The notes beneath the pieces are model-generated. The model was not told the origin of the DNA. It ran no database searches and was given only the letters and a program-made list of their open reading frames with translations. The position numbers were made by a program, and so were the translations under genes. Below are positions 34,334 to 43,017 of a DNA stretch of 64,000 nt, one piece after another; position 1 is the first letter of the stretch; each line of letters opens with the position of its first letter. The stretch comes from Paenibacillus_AB hodogayensis (GTDB taxonomy: Bacteria; Bacillota; Bacilli; Paenibacillales; NBRC-103111), in NCBI RefSeq assembly GCF_039536325.1, contig NZ_BAAAYO010000001.1, positions 930,001 through 994,000 of the forward strand, given 5' to 3'.

Positions 34334-34981
34334 ATGGAAGATTTTACTACACTGGTCAAATCCCGGCGCTCAGCCACCAAATTCATACAAGGCGTTTCTT
34401 TGACCGACAAACAGCTGGAGGACATCTTCGCGCCGCTCAAGTTCGCCCCTTCCGCCTTCAATCTGCAGCATGCCCGCTACCTCGTCGTGCGCGAGCCTGC
34501 CGCCAAGCAGCGCATTTACGAGGCTGCCAATAAGCAATATAAAGTGTTGACCGCTTCGGCCGTCGTCGTCGTATTGGGCGATACGCAAGCTTACCGCCAG
34601 GTCGGCCGATTGAATGAAGGCTTTCTCCACTTGGGGGTCATCGATCAGCGGGAATATGACGAAACGGTGCAGTCGGTTACCGATTTCTACGAGCAGCGGG
34701 GAGAAACGTTCATGCGCGAGGAAGCGATCCGCAACGCAAGCCTGTCGGCCATGCTGTTCATGCTGTCCGCCAAGGATCAGGGCTGGGACAGCTGCCCGAT
34801 GATCGGCTTCGATCCGGAGGCGCTGAAGGAGACGCTGGCCATTCCGGCGTCGCTGGTGCCGGTTATGCTCGTCACGCTCGGCAAGGAGGATACGTCGTCG
34901 CAGCGTCCGCGCGGTTACCGGAAGCCGACCGGCGAATTCCTCGATTACGAAGCCGTTTCCGCCGCAGCGCACGTCCTTTAA
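34334..34981 (+). CDS. Nitroreductase family protein
   Basis: This 215-residue FMN-dependent oxidoreductase has the FMN-binding SRRSATKF motif near the N-terminus, APSAFNLQHARYLVV, a middle insertion and the C-terminal DSCPMIGFDPEALK and VTLGKED. It resembles YfhC/YodC-type enzymes that reduce quinones or nitro compounds. It leads a MarR-linked operon, a common arrangement for thiol or quinone stress response. The promoter carries the probable MarR operator. Confidence 0.9.
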   Translation: MEDFTTLVKSRRSATKFIQGVSLTDKQLEDIFAPLKFAPSAFNLQHARYLVVREPAAKQRIYEAANKQYKVLTASAVVVVLGDTQAYRQVGRLNEGFLHLGVIDQREYDETVQSVTDFYEQRGETFMREEAIRNASLSAMLFMLSAKDQGWDSCPMIGFDPEALKETLAIPASLVPVMLVTLGKEDTSSQRPRGYRKPTGEFLDYEAVSAAAHVL

Positions 34982-35052
34982 CCGGCAAAACGCATAAAAC
35001 GAGGGGCTGCAGCCCCACGTATCCCTATATACATTCGAAAGGAGCAAACGCC

Positions 35053-35502
35053 ATGAGCCAGGACCGCAACCTGTCGCTGCAATTATTCATCGTCCTGTCG
35101 CGGGCGAGCCAATGGGTAAACGCCCATGCTGACCGGCACATTCGCAAGCAAAACCTCAACCGTACGGAATTTGGCGTACTTGAGCTATTGTACCATAGAG
35201 GTAGACAGCCCTTGCAGCAAATCGGCGATAAAATATTGATGACCAGCGGCAATATTACGTACGTCGTCGACAAGCTGGTACAGAAGGAATTCGTCGTTCG
35301 CGTCGGCGATCCGAGCGACCGGCGTGTATGGTACGCGGAAATCACGCAGAAGGGAACCGACTTTATCGAAGCGGTATTCCCGGAGCATACCGAGGTAATC
35401 GAAGCCGCGGTCAGCGGCCTGACGCCGGAAGAGCAGGAGATCGCTGCCGGATTGCTCAAAAAGCTGGGCCGAAGCGCCCAGGAAAGCTTCAAAGCGAAGT
35501 AG
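35053..35502 (+). CDS. MarR-family transcriptional regulator
   Basis: This 149-residue winged-helix regulator has LNRTEFGVLELLYHRGRQPL, a recognition region QQIGDKILMTSGNITYVVDKLVQKEFVVR and a wing DPSDRRVWYAEITQKG. No cysteine is present, so control by direct thiol oxidation (OhrR type) is unlikely; a small ligand is more probable. AAAGGAGCAAACGCC precedes the ATG. It likely represses its own operon through the inverted repeat at 34275-34294. Confidence 0.92.
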   Translation: MSQDRNLSLQLFIVLSRASQWVNAHADRHIRKQNLNRTEFGVLELLYHRGRQPLQQIGDKILMTSGNITYVVDKLVQKEFVVRVGDPSDRRVWYAEITQKGTDFIEAVFPEHTEVIEAAVSGLTPEEQEIAAGLLKKLGRSAQESFKAK

Positions 35503-35557
35503 CGGCCGCACAGACATGCCGGACGCTCCCATACACATTTCGAAGGAGGCGCAAGCC

Positions 35558-36340
35558 ATGACGATTGTACGTTATTCCCCAGACCAGCAAGGAAAAGGCG
35601 CATTTGACGGAGGAAACATTACCGAGCAGAAGCCGATCGGCTTTCCCGGAGAAGGCGGAGCGGTAAAACGCGTCGGGCCGCTGTTTTATTGGGCCTGGGC
35701 GTTCGCCCCGGTAGAAGGCTATATCCCCCGCCACCCGCATCAGGCGTTCGAAATTTTGACCTACGTCGTCCAGGGAACGGGCGTGCACGGCGATTCGCTC
35801 GGCACCGACAGCCGGATCGGTCCGGGAGGCGTTCAGGTGATGCAGACTGGCTCGGGAGTATCCCATGAGGAGCGGTTTGTCGGACCGGATATGGAAGGGT
35901 TCCAAATTTGGTTCGAGCCGGATCTTCGCCGGTCCAGATTGCAGCCGCCGACGTACCGGCAGTTCGAGCACGAACAGTTTCCAATCGAGCGGAGCCGCGG
36001 AGTCGTCGTCAAGCAAGTGATCGGCGGAAGCGCTCCGGTCGAGCTCGTGACCGACGCCGCGATGTGGGATGTGACGCTCTCGCCCGGCAGCGTATATCGA
36101 TATGAACTTGCCGCAGGCCGCTCCCTGTCGGTGCTGGCGATCCGCGGAAACGGCACGGCGGCGTACGCGGAGGAAGGTGCCGCTTCCTCCGTACGTTTGG
36201 CGCACACCGACTTCGCGGTCATAGCGGCCGAGGCCGACCGTACCGTAGAGCTCTCGGCCGACAACGCCGGAGAAGAACTGCGGCTGATCGCGATCGAGGT
36301 GCCCACCGCAGTCGATTATCCGCTGTACAACAAACGTTAA
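35558..36340 (+). CDS. Pirin family protein
   Basis: This 260-residue bicupin has metal ligands in the N-terminal cupin: PRHPHQAFEILTYVVQGTGVHGDS, then GVSHEE. Pirins can act as quercetin dioxygenases or redox sensors. ATG 35558 follows AAGGAGGCGCAAGCC; the longer frame from 35516 crosses that site. It is the third gene of the nitroreductase/MarR operon, which fits a role in quinone or flavonoid stress, by inference. A terminator follows. Confidence 0.9.
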   Translation: MTIVRYSPDQQGKGAFDGGNITEQKPIGFPGEGGAVKRVGPLFYWAWAFAPVEGYIPRHPHQAFEILTYVVQGTGVHGDSLGTDSRIGPGGVQVMQTGSGVSHEERFVGPDMEGFQIWFEPDLRRSRLQPPTYRQFEHEQFPIERSRGVVVKQVIGGSAPVELVTDAAMWDVTLSPGSVYRYELAAGRSLSVLAIRGNGTAAYAEEGAASSVRLAHTDFAVIAAEADRTVELSADNAGEELRLIAIEVPTAVDYPLYNKR

Positions 36341-36359
36341 TCGCACGTGCAAGCAACCG

Positions 36360-36412
36360 CAAGCGCTCCCTGCCGTTTTCCGGACGGCCAGAAGGGAGCG
36401 CTTGGTTTGTTT
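36360..36412 (+). terminator. Terminator of the nitroreductase-MarR-pirin operon
   Basis: CAAGCGCTCCC and GGGAGCGCTTG make an 11-bp stem with a nested GCCGT/ACGGC hairpin, then GTTTGTTTG. Confidence 0.8.
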
Positions 36413-36428
36413 GCGGACGTTTTTTTGC

Positions 36429-36540
36429 GGATGCTTGCTTGCGGTTGCTTGCCTGCGGTTGCTTGCCTGCGGTTGCTTGTTTTGGGGTTGCTTGTTTGGG
36501 GTTGCTTGCTTGCTGTTGCTTGTTTGCTGACGCTTGAATT
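36429..36540 (+). repeat. Eight 14-bp tandem units (GGTTGCTTGCCTGC)
   Basis: Units start every 14 bp from 36429. Two neighbouring units (36443 and 36457) are identical, and the outer ones have drifted (GGATGCTTGCTTGC, CTGTTGCTTGTTTG, CTGACGCTTGAATT). The array begins about 25 bp after the pirin operon terminator. The rest of the gap to 36698 shows only the ribosome site of the next gene. Confidence 0.88.
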
Positions 36541-36698
36541 CGGGCTCCACCCGCTCCGGAAGCGCGAGCTGTCTTGACCTTGCGCCCGGAGGCACTTATG
36601 ATCAAGATATTTAGATTCCAGTGACCCCAAACCTGTCCGTCGCAGCCCGGGAGCGCGGCCAAGCCGACCGGGACGGGTTCGCCCAAGGAGGTTGCCCG

Positions 36699-37436
36699 AT
36701 GAGTTCATGGCTGGATGCGGACGCTCCGGAACGTTTTGCCGCTTTCTCCCCGTCGCATCTCGGCGCCCTGGCGGCATTCGCCCTTCTTGTCGCCCTCTTG
36801 TTTGCAGGACGCCGCTGGATGCGGACGGAACGAAGAAGCCGGATCGTCCGGTATACGCTGGCTGCCGTATTGACGATATGCGAGCTAACGCTAAATGTCT
36901 GGTACGTCGCGGAGGGCGTGTACGATCCTAAAGACACGCTGCCGTTCGAGCTGTGCAGCATCTCCCTCTACTTATGCGTCTTCATGCTGCTATTCCGGAG
37001 CGCCCGGCTGTTCCGCATCGTGTACTTCATCGGCATCGGAGGCGCTGCTCAAGCGCTGCTGACGCCGGTGCTCGGCTACGACTTCCCTCATTTCCGGTTT
37101 ATCGAATTTTTTGCCGCCCATGCCGCAATCATTTTGTCCATTCTGTACATGGTGTGGGTAGAACGGCTGCAGCCGGCCTGGCGAAACGTATGGATTACGT
37201 TCGGCCTGCTGAACTCGGCGCTCGTGCTTATATTCCTGATCAATGGCGCAACCGGCGGCAACTATATGTTCGTCTCCCGCAAGCCCGAAACCGCGTCGCT
37301 CCTTGACTTCCTCGGACCGTATCCGTGGTATTTGCTGTCCATGGAGGCCGTCGCCCTGGCGATGTTCTCACTGCTGTATGCGCCTTTCGCCTTGCGGAGC
37401 CGCTTGGCGGCAAAGAAACGCAGCGGAGCAGGCTGA
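36699..37436 (+). CDS. TIGR02206 family membrane protein (YwaF-like)
   Basis: This 245-residue protein has seven predicted helices. LPFELCSISLYLCVFML after the third helix and the conserved NYMFVSRKP and LGPYPWYLL segments fit the TIGR02206/YwaF family. Function is unknown. ATG 36699 follows AAGGAGGTTGCCCG; the open frame before it lacks a ribosome site. No operon partner is evident. Confidence 0.88.
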   Translation: MSSWLDADAPERFAAFSPSHLGALAAFALLVALLFAGRRWMRTERRSRIVRYTLAAVLTICELTLNVWYVAEGVYDPKDTLPFELCSISLYLCVFMLLFRSARLFRIVYFIGIGGAAQALLTPVLGYDFPHFRFIEFFAAHAAIILSILYMVWVERLQPAWRNVWITFGLLNSALVLIFLINGATGGNYMFVSRKPETASLLDFLGPYPWYLLSMEAVALAMFSLLYAPFALRSRLAAKKRSGAG

Positions 37437-37545
37437 CTGTCCCTGGGATCGAACCGGCGACCCTTTCCTTTTTTAATACCATGACCGTCTAAGACGTACG
37501 CCGCACCTATTGCCAAATACGACCGCAATCCGGAGGACTTGACTC

Positions 37546-38619
37546 ATGCTCGATCGACGTGCGCTCAATCGCGCCCTGCTCGTCCGGCAGCTGCTGCTGG
37601 AGCGCTCCGATAAAACGGCCGCCGAAGCGTTGGAGCATTTGGCCGGCCTGCAGGCCCAAGCGCCCAATCCGCCTTATATCGCTTTATGGGCCCGTCTGCA
37701 CGATTTTCGCCACGAGCAATTATCCCGTCTGATCCTGGAACGCCAGGCGGTGCGCATCGCGCTGATGCGTTCGACGATCCATCTGGTTACGGCGGACGAT
37801 TGCCTGAAGCTGCGCTCGACGTTGGCGCCCGTGCAGCTTCGCGGCTTGCAGAGCAACTACGGCAAACGGCTGGCCGGGCTGGATCTGGACGCCGTTGCGG
37901 CGGCGGGACGCGCCCTCTTGGAGGAGCAGCCGCTTACCTTCAGCGAGCTCGGCAAGAGGCTGGCAGCGGAGTGGCCGGAACGCGACCCGGCCGCTCTGGC
38001 TATCGCCGTCCGTTGTCTCGTTCCGCTCGTTCAAGTGCCGCCGCGCGGCATATGGGGAGCGAGCGGACAAGCGGCCCATACGTCGGCCGAAGCGTGGCTG
38101 GGGGCCGATCCAGCTCCTCCCTCGCAGGACGCGCTGGACGAGCTGGTCCTGCGTTATTTGGGCGCCTTCGGTCCCGCCTCCGTCAAGGATGCGCAAGTAT
38201 GGTCCGGCCTTACCCGGCTCGGCGATACGATGGAGCGGCTTCGCCCTCGCCTCCTTGCCTTTCGCGACGAAAGCGGTACCGAACTGTTCGACTTGCCGGA
38301 CGCGCCGCGGCCCGGCGCCGATACGCCCGTGTCCGCGCGCTTCTTGGGCGAATTCGACAACATGCTGCTGTCCTACGCCGACCGGACCCGGATCATGACG
38401 GAGGAGCATAAACGGCAAGTGTTTACCGAGAACGGCATCATCCGTTCCGTTATTCTCGTCGACGGATTCGTAGCCGGGCTGTGGAGAATCGAGCGGCAGC
38501 GCGGCCATGCGACGCTGATCGTCGAGCCGTTCGGGCCGCTCACCGTGGTTGACGCCGCAGAGCTGCGCGACGAAGGGAGCCGGCTGCTGCAATTTGCCGC
38601 CGCCGATGCCCGCACCTGA
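37546..38619 (+). CDS. Winged-helix DNA-binding domain protein (HTH_42/AlkX type)
   Basis: This 357-residue protein is of the family annotated as winged helix DNA-binding domain protein (PF06224). LNRALLVRQLLLERS and HLAGLQAQAPNPPYIALWARL open the protein, followed by MRSTIHLVTADDCL; the C-terminal part has LLGEFDNMLLSYADR-like motifs (FLGEFDNMLLSYADRTRI). Gram-negative YcaQ relatives unhook DNA crosslinks; this group is more distant and its role is unproven. GGAGGACTTGACTC precedes the ATG. Confidence 0.88.
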   Translation: MLDRRALNRALLVRQLLLERSDKTAAEALEHLAGLQAQAPNPPYIALWARLHDFRHEQLSRLILERQAVRIALMRSTIHLVTADDCLKLRSTLAPVQLRGLQSNYGKRLAGLDLDAVAAAGRALLEEQPLTFSELGKRLAAEWPERDPAALAIAVRCLVPLVQVPPRGIWGASGQAAHTSAEAWLGADPAPPSQDALDELVLRYLGAFGPASVKDAQVWSGLTRLGDTMERLRPRLLAFRDESGTELFDLPDAPRPGADTPVSARFLGEFDNMLLSYADRTRIMTEEHKRQVFTENGIIRSVILVDGFVAGLWRIERQRGHATLIVEPFGPLTVVDAAELRDEGSRLLQFAAADART

Positions 38620-38795
38620 GAGATCCGCTTCGTCCCCTCGTCTTGACCGAAAACGGCGCGAACGAAACAGTCCGGGCAACGAGCATTGTCCGCTCAACCG
38701 CCGGTTGAATCGCCCAGTCCGTGCCGGGCAGTCCTGCGCTCAACCAGCCGTCGATTGGCCAAGCCTGCCGGTTATGGTACGTTGATTGCATCAGG

Positions 38796-38824
38796 TGGAC
38801 GCAGGCCGGAGGTTCCTATATAAT
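38796..38824 (+). promoter_or_regulatory. Promoter of the ArsR-family gene
   Basis: TGGACG (38796-38801) and TATAAT (38819-38824) are 17 bp apart. CCTAT-ATA-ATAGG is a small palindrome over the -10. A typical 12-2-12 ArsR operator is not seen here. Confidence 0.55.
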
Positions 38825-38856
38825 AGGGGCAACACGGGAGCAGAGGCGGTGTCGGC

Positions 38857-39222
38857 ATGGACAAAACGGTACAAGAGCAATGCGACGAAACGTGCGCGGG
38901 CACTACGGACGCGGTCGCCGTCAAAACGGCCATGATCCCCGAGCAGACGGCGAGCGAGCTGGCCGAGCTGTTCAAAGCGTTGGGCGACCCGACGCGGGTT
39001 CGGCTCATCCATGCGCTGCTCCAGCAGCAGGAGCTGTGCGTTCACGATTTGTCCGCCGCGCTCGATATGGGTCAGTCGGCCGTGTCCCACCAGCTGCGAT
39101 ATTTGCGCAACCTGCGGATCGTCAAGCGCCGCAAAGCCGGCAAGACGGTCTACTATTCGCTGGACGACAGCCATATCGAACAAATTTTCGTGCAGACGCT
39201 GCAGCACTTGAAGCATGAATAG
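38857..39222 (+). CDS. ArsR/SmtB-family metal sensor (CzrA-like)
   Basis: This 121-residue repressor has LFKALGDPTRVRLIHALLQQQELCVHDLSAALDMGQSAVSHQLRYLR as DNA-binding part. The last helix carries D-x-H-x10-H-x2-H (DSHIEQIF...LQHLKH), the exact alpha-5 zinc/cobalt site of CzrA and SmtB. Two N-terminal cysteines (CDETC) could add a second site. It should release DNA when Zn or Co is in excess, freeing the P-type ATPase gene behind it, whose promoter carries two matching operators. A terminator separates the two genes. Confidence 0.93.
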   Translation: MDKTVQEQCDETCAGTTDAVAVKTAMIPEQTASELAELFKALGDPTRVRLIHALLQQQELCVHDLSAALDMGQSAVSHQLRYLRNLRIVKRRKAGKTVYYSLDDSHIEQIFVQTLQHLKHE

Positions 39223-39246
39223 AATAGCCCCTCTCGGGGAAACGTA

Positions 39247-39293
39247 AAAACCTCCAATGCCGTTCCAAAAAGCGGCTGCGGAGGTTTTGTTTG
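39247..39293 (+). terminator. Terminator of the ArsR-family gene
   Basis: AAAACCTCC and GGAGGTTTT pair, with an inner GCCG/CGGC stem, followed by TGTTT. Confidence 0.8.
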
Positions 39294-39313
39294 GCATGCA
39301 AAAAAGGGCGATT

Positions 39314-39400
39314 CAAATATGAATAACTGCTCATATATTTATTGACAAAAACGACATCCTGGGAATATGATGAAGAAGACATATGAATATGTAATCATGT
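39314..39400 (+). promoter_or_regulatory. ATPase promoter flanked by two ArsR/SmtB-type operators
   Basis: Operator 1 (39314-39339) is a 12-2-12 repeat, CAAATATGAATA-AC-TGCTCATATATT. The promoter TTGACA (39342-39347) and TATGAT (39366-39371) has an 18-bp spacer. Operator 2 (39381-39400) has half site ATATGAATA, identical to the inner half of operator 1, then a 2-bp spacer and a weaker half TAATCATGT. The arrangement brackets the promoter. Confidence 0.8.
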
Positions 39401-39416
39401 ATTGGAGGACATCTTC

Positions 39417-41927
39417 ATGACTCACAACCCGGGCAAAAAAATAAAACAAACCGGTCCGCATAGCGACTCGCACCATCATGATCATTCTCACAGCCATGAT
39501 CATTCGCACGGACATGATCATTCTCACAACCACAATCACAAACACGACCATAATCATTCACATGAGCATGACCACAACCATGATCACAAGCACGGTCACG
39601 ATCATTCGCACTCACACGGAGACGCTTGCTGCGGCGGTCCAAGCGGGCCCGAGCCCGACGATCAGCCGGTTCTCAGCCCCCCTTCGTGCAGCTGCTGTTC
39701 TCACGGAAGCGACGACCGCTCCTCCTCCGAATCAGAGACGGCTGCTGCCGGCGGACTGTTCGGAGCGGCGGCGGGATCGATCGGCTTCGCCGGAGCCGCC
39801 GGCACGATCAGCGTCTTCCGCATCGGCGGGATGGATTGCGCGGACTGCGCCCGCGGGCTGGAGAAGCGCGTCGGCGCGATCCGCGACGTCGCTCGGGTCA
39901 ACGTCAATTTCGGCGCGGCCAAAATGACGGTCGAGCACAGCGCTGCCGGCACGATCGATTCGATCGTCAAAACGGTGGAACAGGCCGGCTATTCAGCTTA
40001 TGCGCAAACCGGCCGAACGGACTCCGCCGCGCCGCCGGAAGTCTCGTTCTGGCGCCGCAACCGCAAAGCGGCCGGCACGGCCGCTTCCGGTCTGCTGTTC
40101 GCCGCTGGCTGGCTGCTGTCGCTCCTTGGCGCAGGGCCGGAGCTGCTGCCCACCGTTCTGTACGGGGCAGCCATCGCGGCTGGCGGCTATCGGATCGCGA
40201 AAAGCGGCCTGTACGGCCTGAAATCCGGCACGATCGGCATGGATCTGCTGATGACGATCGCAGCGGTCGGCGCGGCGGCGATCGGGGAGTGGGCCGAAGG
40301 GGCCGCGGTCGTCACGCTGTTCTCGCTCGGGGAGACGCTGGAGGCGCTCACGATGGACCGGACGCGGCGCTCGATTCGCGGCCTGATGGAGCTGGCCCCT
40401 CGCGAAGCACGCCTGCGCCGGGACGGCACGGAGGTGACGGTGCCGGTGGACGACATCCGGGTTGGCGATATAATGCTCGTGCGGCCAGGGGAAAAGCTGG
40501 CCATGGACGGCACGATCGTCGCCGGACGATCGGCGGTCAACGAAGCGCCGATTACCGGAGAATCTCTTCCCGTGGAGAAAAACGCCGGAGACGACGTCTT
40601 CGCAGGCACGATCAACGAATACGGCGCGCTAGACGTGCGCGTGACGAAGCTCGCCAGCGACAATACGCTGGCCCGCATCGTGCATATGGTCGAGGAGGCG
40701 CAGGCGCAGAAGGCGCCGTCCCAGCGGTTTGTCGACCGGTTCGCAGCGGTGTACACGCCTGCCGTGATCGTTATCGCCGCCGGTATCGCGGTCATCCCTC
40801 CGCTGCTGTTCGACGGAGCGTTCTCCGAATGGTTTTACAAAGCGCTGATGATGCTCGTCGTCTCCTGTCCGTGCGCGCTGGTCATCTCCACGCCGGTTAC
40901 GATCGTCTCCGCGATCGGCCGAGCGGCCCGCACCGGCATCCTGATCAAAGGCGGGGCTCATCTGGAGCGGCTCGGGGCGATTACCGCGGTCGCCTTCGAC
41001 AAGACCGGTACGCTCACCGAAGGCAAGCCCCGGGTTACCGGCGTCGTCCCGCTTCACGGCGATCGTTCGCCGGATGAGCTGCTGGCGCTGGCCGCAGCGG
41101 TAGAGCGGTATTCCGAGCATCCTCTGGCGAAGGCCATCGTGCAGAAGGCCGAGGAGGACGGATTGGTAGTGCCGGCAAGCGGCGAATTTCAATCCGTGCC
41201 CGGGGGCGGAGCCATCGCCATGGTCGACGGAGCGGCGTTCCGCATCGGCAGTCCGCGCTGGGTTCGCCAGGAGCTCGGACTTCCGGCCGACTACGCCGAC
41301 GACCGGATCGTCCCGCAGCAGGAAGCCGGCCAGACCGTAATGCTGCTCGCCTCGGAGGGACGGATCGAAGGCTTGCTGACGGTAGCGGACACGGTGCGGA
41401 CGGACAGCGCCGATACGCTGCGCAAGCTGCGCGAGAGCGGGATCGGCACGATGGTTATGCTGACCGGCGACAACGCCGGCACGGCGCGCAGCGTAGCCGA
41501 GCGGCTCGGAGGCATCGATTATCGCGCCGAGCTGCTGCCGCAGGATAAGGTGACCGCCATCCGCGAGTTGCTGGAACGTCACGGCGGGGTGGCGATGGTC
41601 GGAGACGGCGTGAACGATACGCCGGCGCTCGCCTCCGCCACGGTCGGTATCGCCATGGGAGCGGCCGGCGCCGATACCGCGCTGGAGACGGCCGACGTCG
41701 CGCTGATGGGAGACGACCTCGGCAAGCTGCCGACCGCGATCCGTCTTAGCCGAAAGGCGCTCCGCGTCATCAAGCAGAACATCGCCTTCTCGCTGCTCGT
41801 CAAAGCCGTCTTCCTCATCCTGATCGCCCTCGGCCATTCCTCGCTATGGCTGGCCGTGCTGGCCGACACCGGCAGCTCGCTCATCGTTATCGCCAACGGC
41901 ATGCGGCTGCTGCGCGCTCCGGAGTGA
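39417..41927 (+). CDS. P1B-type heavy-metal ATPase (Zn/Cd/Co efflux) with His-rich N-terminus
   Basis: This 836-residue membrane pump exports Zn, Cd or Co. It has an extreme His/Asp-rich stretch (about 20-70, coded by an 18-bp-like repeat of CATGATCATTC), one HMA domain with GMDCADC (near 140), a CPC motif in SCPCALVIST, phosphorylation motif DKTGTLTEG, MLTGDN and GDGVNDTPALA. CPC and a C-terminal KAVFLILIALGHSSLWLAVLADTGSS helix pair fit the CadA/ZntA class. The start at 39417 lies eight bases after GGAGG; the TTG at 39402 precedes that site. It is controlled by the neighbouring metal sensor. Confidence 0.95.
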   Translation: MTHNPGKKIKQTGPHSDSHHHDHSHSHDHSHGHDHSHNHNHKHDHNHSHEHDHNHDHKHGHDHSHSHGDACCGGPSGPEPDDQPVLSPPSCSCCSHGSDDRSSSESETAAAGGLFGAAAGSIGFAGAAGTISVFRIGGMDCADCARGLEKRVGAIRDVARVNVNFGAAKMTVEHSAAGTIDSIVKTVEQAGYSAYAQTGRTDSAAPPEVSFWRRNRKAAGTAASGLLFAAGWLLSLLGAGPELLPTVLYGAAIAAGGYRIAKSGLYGLKSGTIGMDLLMTIAAVGAAAIGEWAEGAAVVTLFSLGETLEALTMDRTRRSIRGLMELAPREARLRRDGTEVTVPVDDIRVGDIMLVRPGEKLAMDGTIVAGRSAVNEAPITGESLPVEKNAGDDVFAGTINEYGALDVRVTKLASDNTLARIVHMVEEAQAQKAPSQRFVDRFAAVYTPAVIVIAAGIAVIPPLLFDGAFSEWFYKALMMLVVSCPCALVISTPVTIVSAIGRAARTGILIKGGAHLERLGAITAVAFDKTGTLTEGKPRVTGVVPLHGDRSPDELLALAAAVERYSEHPLAKAIVQKAEEDGLVVPASGEFQSVPGGGAIAMVDGAAFRIGSPRWVRQELGLPADYADDRIVPQQEAGQTVMLLASEGRIEGLLTVADTVRTDSADTLRKLRESGIGTMVMLTGDNAGTARSVAERLGGIDYRAELLPQDKVTAIRELLERHGGVAMVGDGVNDTPALASATVGIAMGAAGADTALETADVALMGDDLGKLPTAIRLSRKALRVIKQNIAFSLLVKAVFLILIALGHSSLWLAVLADTGSSLIVIANGMRLLRAPE

Positions 41928-41966
41928 AGCTGTGAAGCGGGGGTAGCCCGCAGCCAGCCGACGACA

Positions 41967-42028
41967 AATAGCCGCCATGAGCACGACCGCTGCCGGATCA
42001 TCCGGCGCGGCCGCTCATGGCGGCTATT
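41967..42028. terminator. Bidirectional terminator between convergent genes
   Basis: AATAGCCGCCATGAGC and GCTCATGGCGGCTATT form a perfect 16-bp stem with an inner CCGGAT/ATCCGG hairpin. It separates the P-type ATPase (+) from the isomerase (-) at the end of the ROK operon. Confidence 0.85.
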
Positions 42029-42040
42029 CTTGCTGAAAGA

Positions 42041-42985
42041 TCAAAGACTTTGCATAAGGACGGCTTCTCTTTCCCGGAAATACCGGACCGAATCCTGTAC
42101 GAGCCGGTCCAGCGTCTGCGGATCGGGCTTGCCGTACATGGCCGGATAAGGAGCGCCGCCGGGACCGAGCGGCTCGAAGGTCGCGTATTTGCGCTCCCCG
42201 CCGAAACCGATCAGGTGCAAACTCATAATGATGGCGTCCACATCCATTGAGCCGTGGCCCATAGCGCCGCGGTTGCTGTCCGCCAAGTGCAGGTTGACCA
42301 GTTGATCGCCCGCTTCGAGAATGGCTTCGCCGATGTGCGCTTCTTCCGACTGCATATGGTACACGTCGCCATTGATATGAGCGATACCCGGATGGTTGAG
42401 CGCGGCGATGTAGCGCTGCGCATCTCCGACAGTGCGCACGAGACTGACTTCTGCGGAGCGGATCGGTTCAATGGCACCCTTGATACCATATTCCGTGAAC
42501 AGATCCGCCACAAGCCCGAGCGCCTCGACGCTGCGCTCGAATTCCGTGTCGTCGTACTTGTCCGGACGTCCTACCGCGCTGGGCACGACGAGCATATATT
42601 CGGCGCCGACCGCGGCGGCGAATTCCAGCGTGCGCTTCGTGTAGTCGATCGCGGCTTGTCTGTGAATGGCGCGGTTGCTGGAGAAGTCGCTATCGCTCGA
42701 ATACATGCCGCAAATCCCCGATACTTGCATCTCGTAGGCTTTCAGCAGCTTCAATACTTCCTGCGGCCGGTACCCGAGATCGGGACCATAATGGTTGCCG
42801 TGCAGCTCGATATAGGACAGGCCTGCCTGATGCAGCCTCTTGATGGACGTTTCCAGCGGCTCAATGCCGAAGCCCCAGTTGCTCCAGGACAAGTTCAGGC
42901 TCGTTTCCGCCTGAGGGTTCTGCTTCCTCCACTCCTGGAAACGTTGACGAATCCGCTCATTTTTCTCTTCGAAACGCTGCTTCAA
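42041..42985 (-). CDS. Sugar phosphate isomerase/epimerase (xylose isomerase-like TIM barrel)
   Basis: This 314-residue cytoplasmic protein has strand motifs YIELHGNHYG, EPIRSAEVSL, HINGDVYHMQSEE and LVNLHLADSNRGAMGHGSMD, which carry the usual Glu/Asp/His metal ligands of AP-endonuclease-2 family isomerases. The start is the TTG at 42985 behind GGAGGAGGAGAA; longer frames overlap the dehydrogenase gene upstream. It is the last gene of the operon. It probably interconverts a keto-sugar intermediate; the exact reaction is unknown. Confidence 0.88.
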   Translation of the reverse strand: MKQRFEEKNERIRQRFQEWRKQNPQAETSLNLSWSNWGFGIEPLETSIKRLHQAGLSYIELHGNHYGPDLGYRPQEVLKLLKAYEMQVSGICGMYSSDSDFSSNRAIHRQAAIDYTKRTLEFAAAVGAEYMLVVPSAVGRPDKYDDTEFERSVEALGLVADLFTEYGIKGAIEPIRSAEVSLVRTVGDAQRYIAALNHPGIAHINGDVYHMQSEEAHIGEAILEAGDQLVNLHLADSNRGAMGHGSMDVDAIIMSLHLIGFGGERKYATFEPLGPGGAPYPAMYGKPDPQTLDRLVQDSVRYFREREAVLMQSL

Positions 42986-43017
42986 ACGGTTCTCCTCCTC
43001 CAGAGGCTGCGCCCTTC

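Noticed and set aside
36219..36777. Lys/Gln/Ala-rich frames antisense to the 14-bp array
   Set aside because: Products of repeat translation, with no start signal and overlapping the pirin gene.
37440..37510. tRNA-like stretch (GGTTCGATCCC with AGACG-type arms) on the minus strand
   Set aside because: The T-arm does not pair well and no acceptor or D-arm could be drawn. Probably chance.
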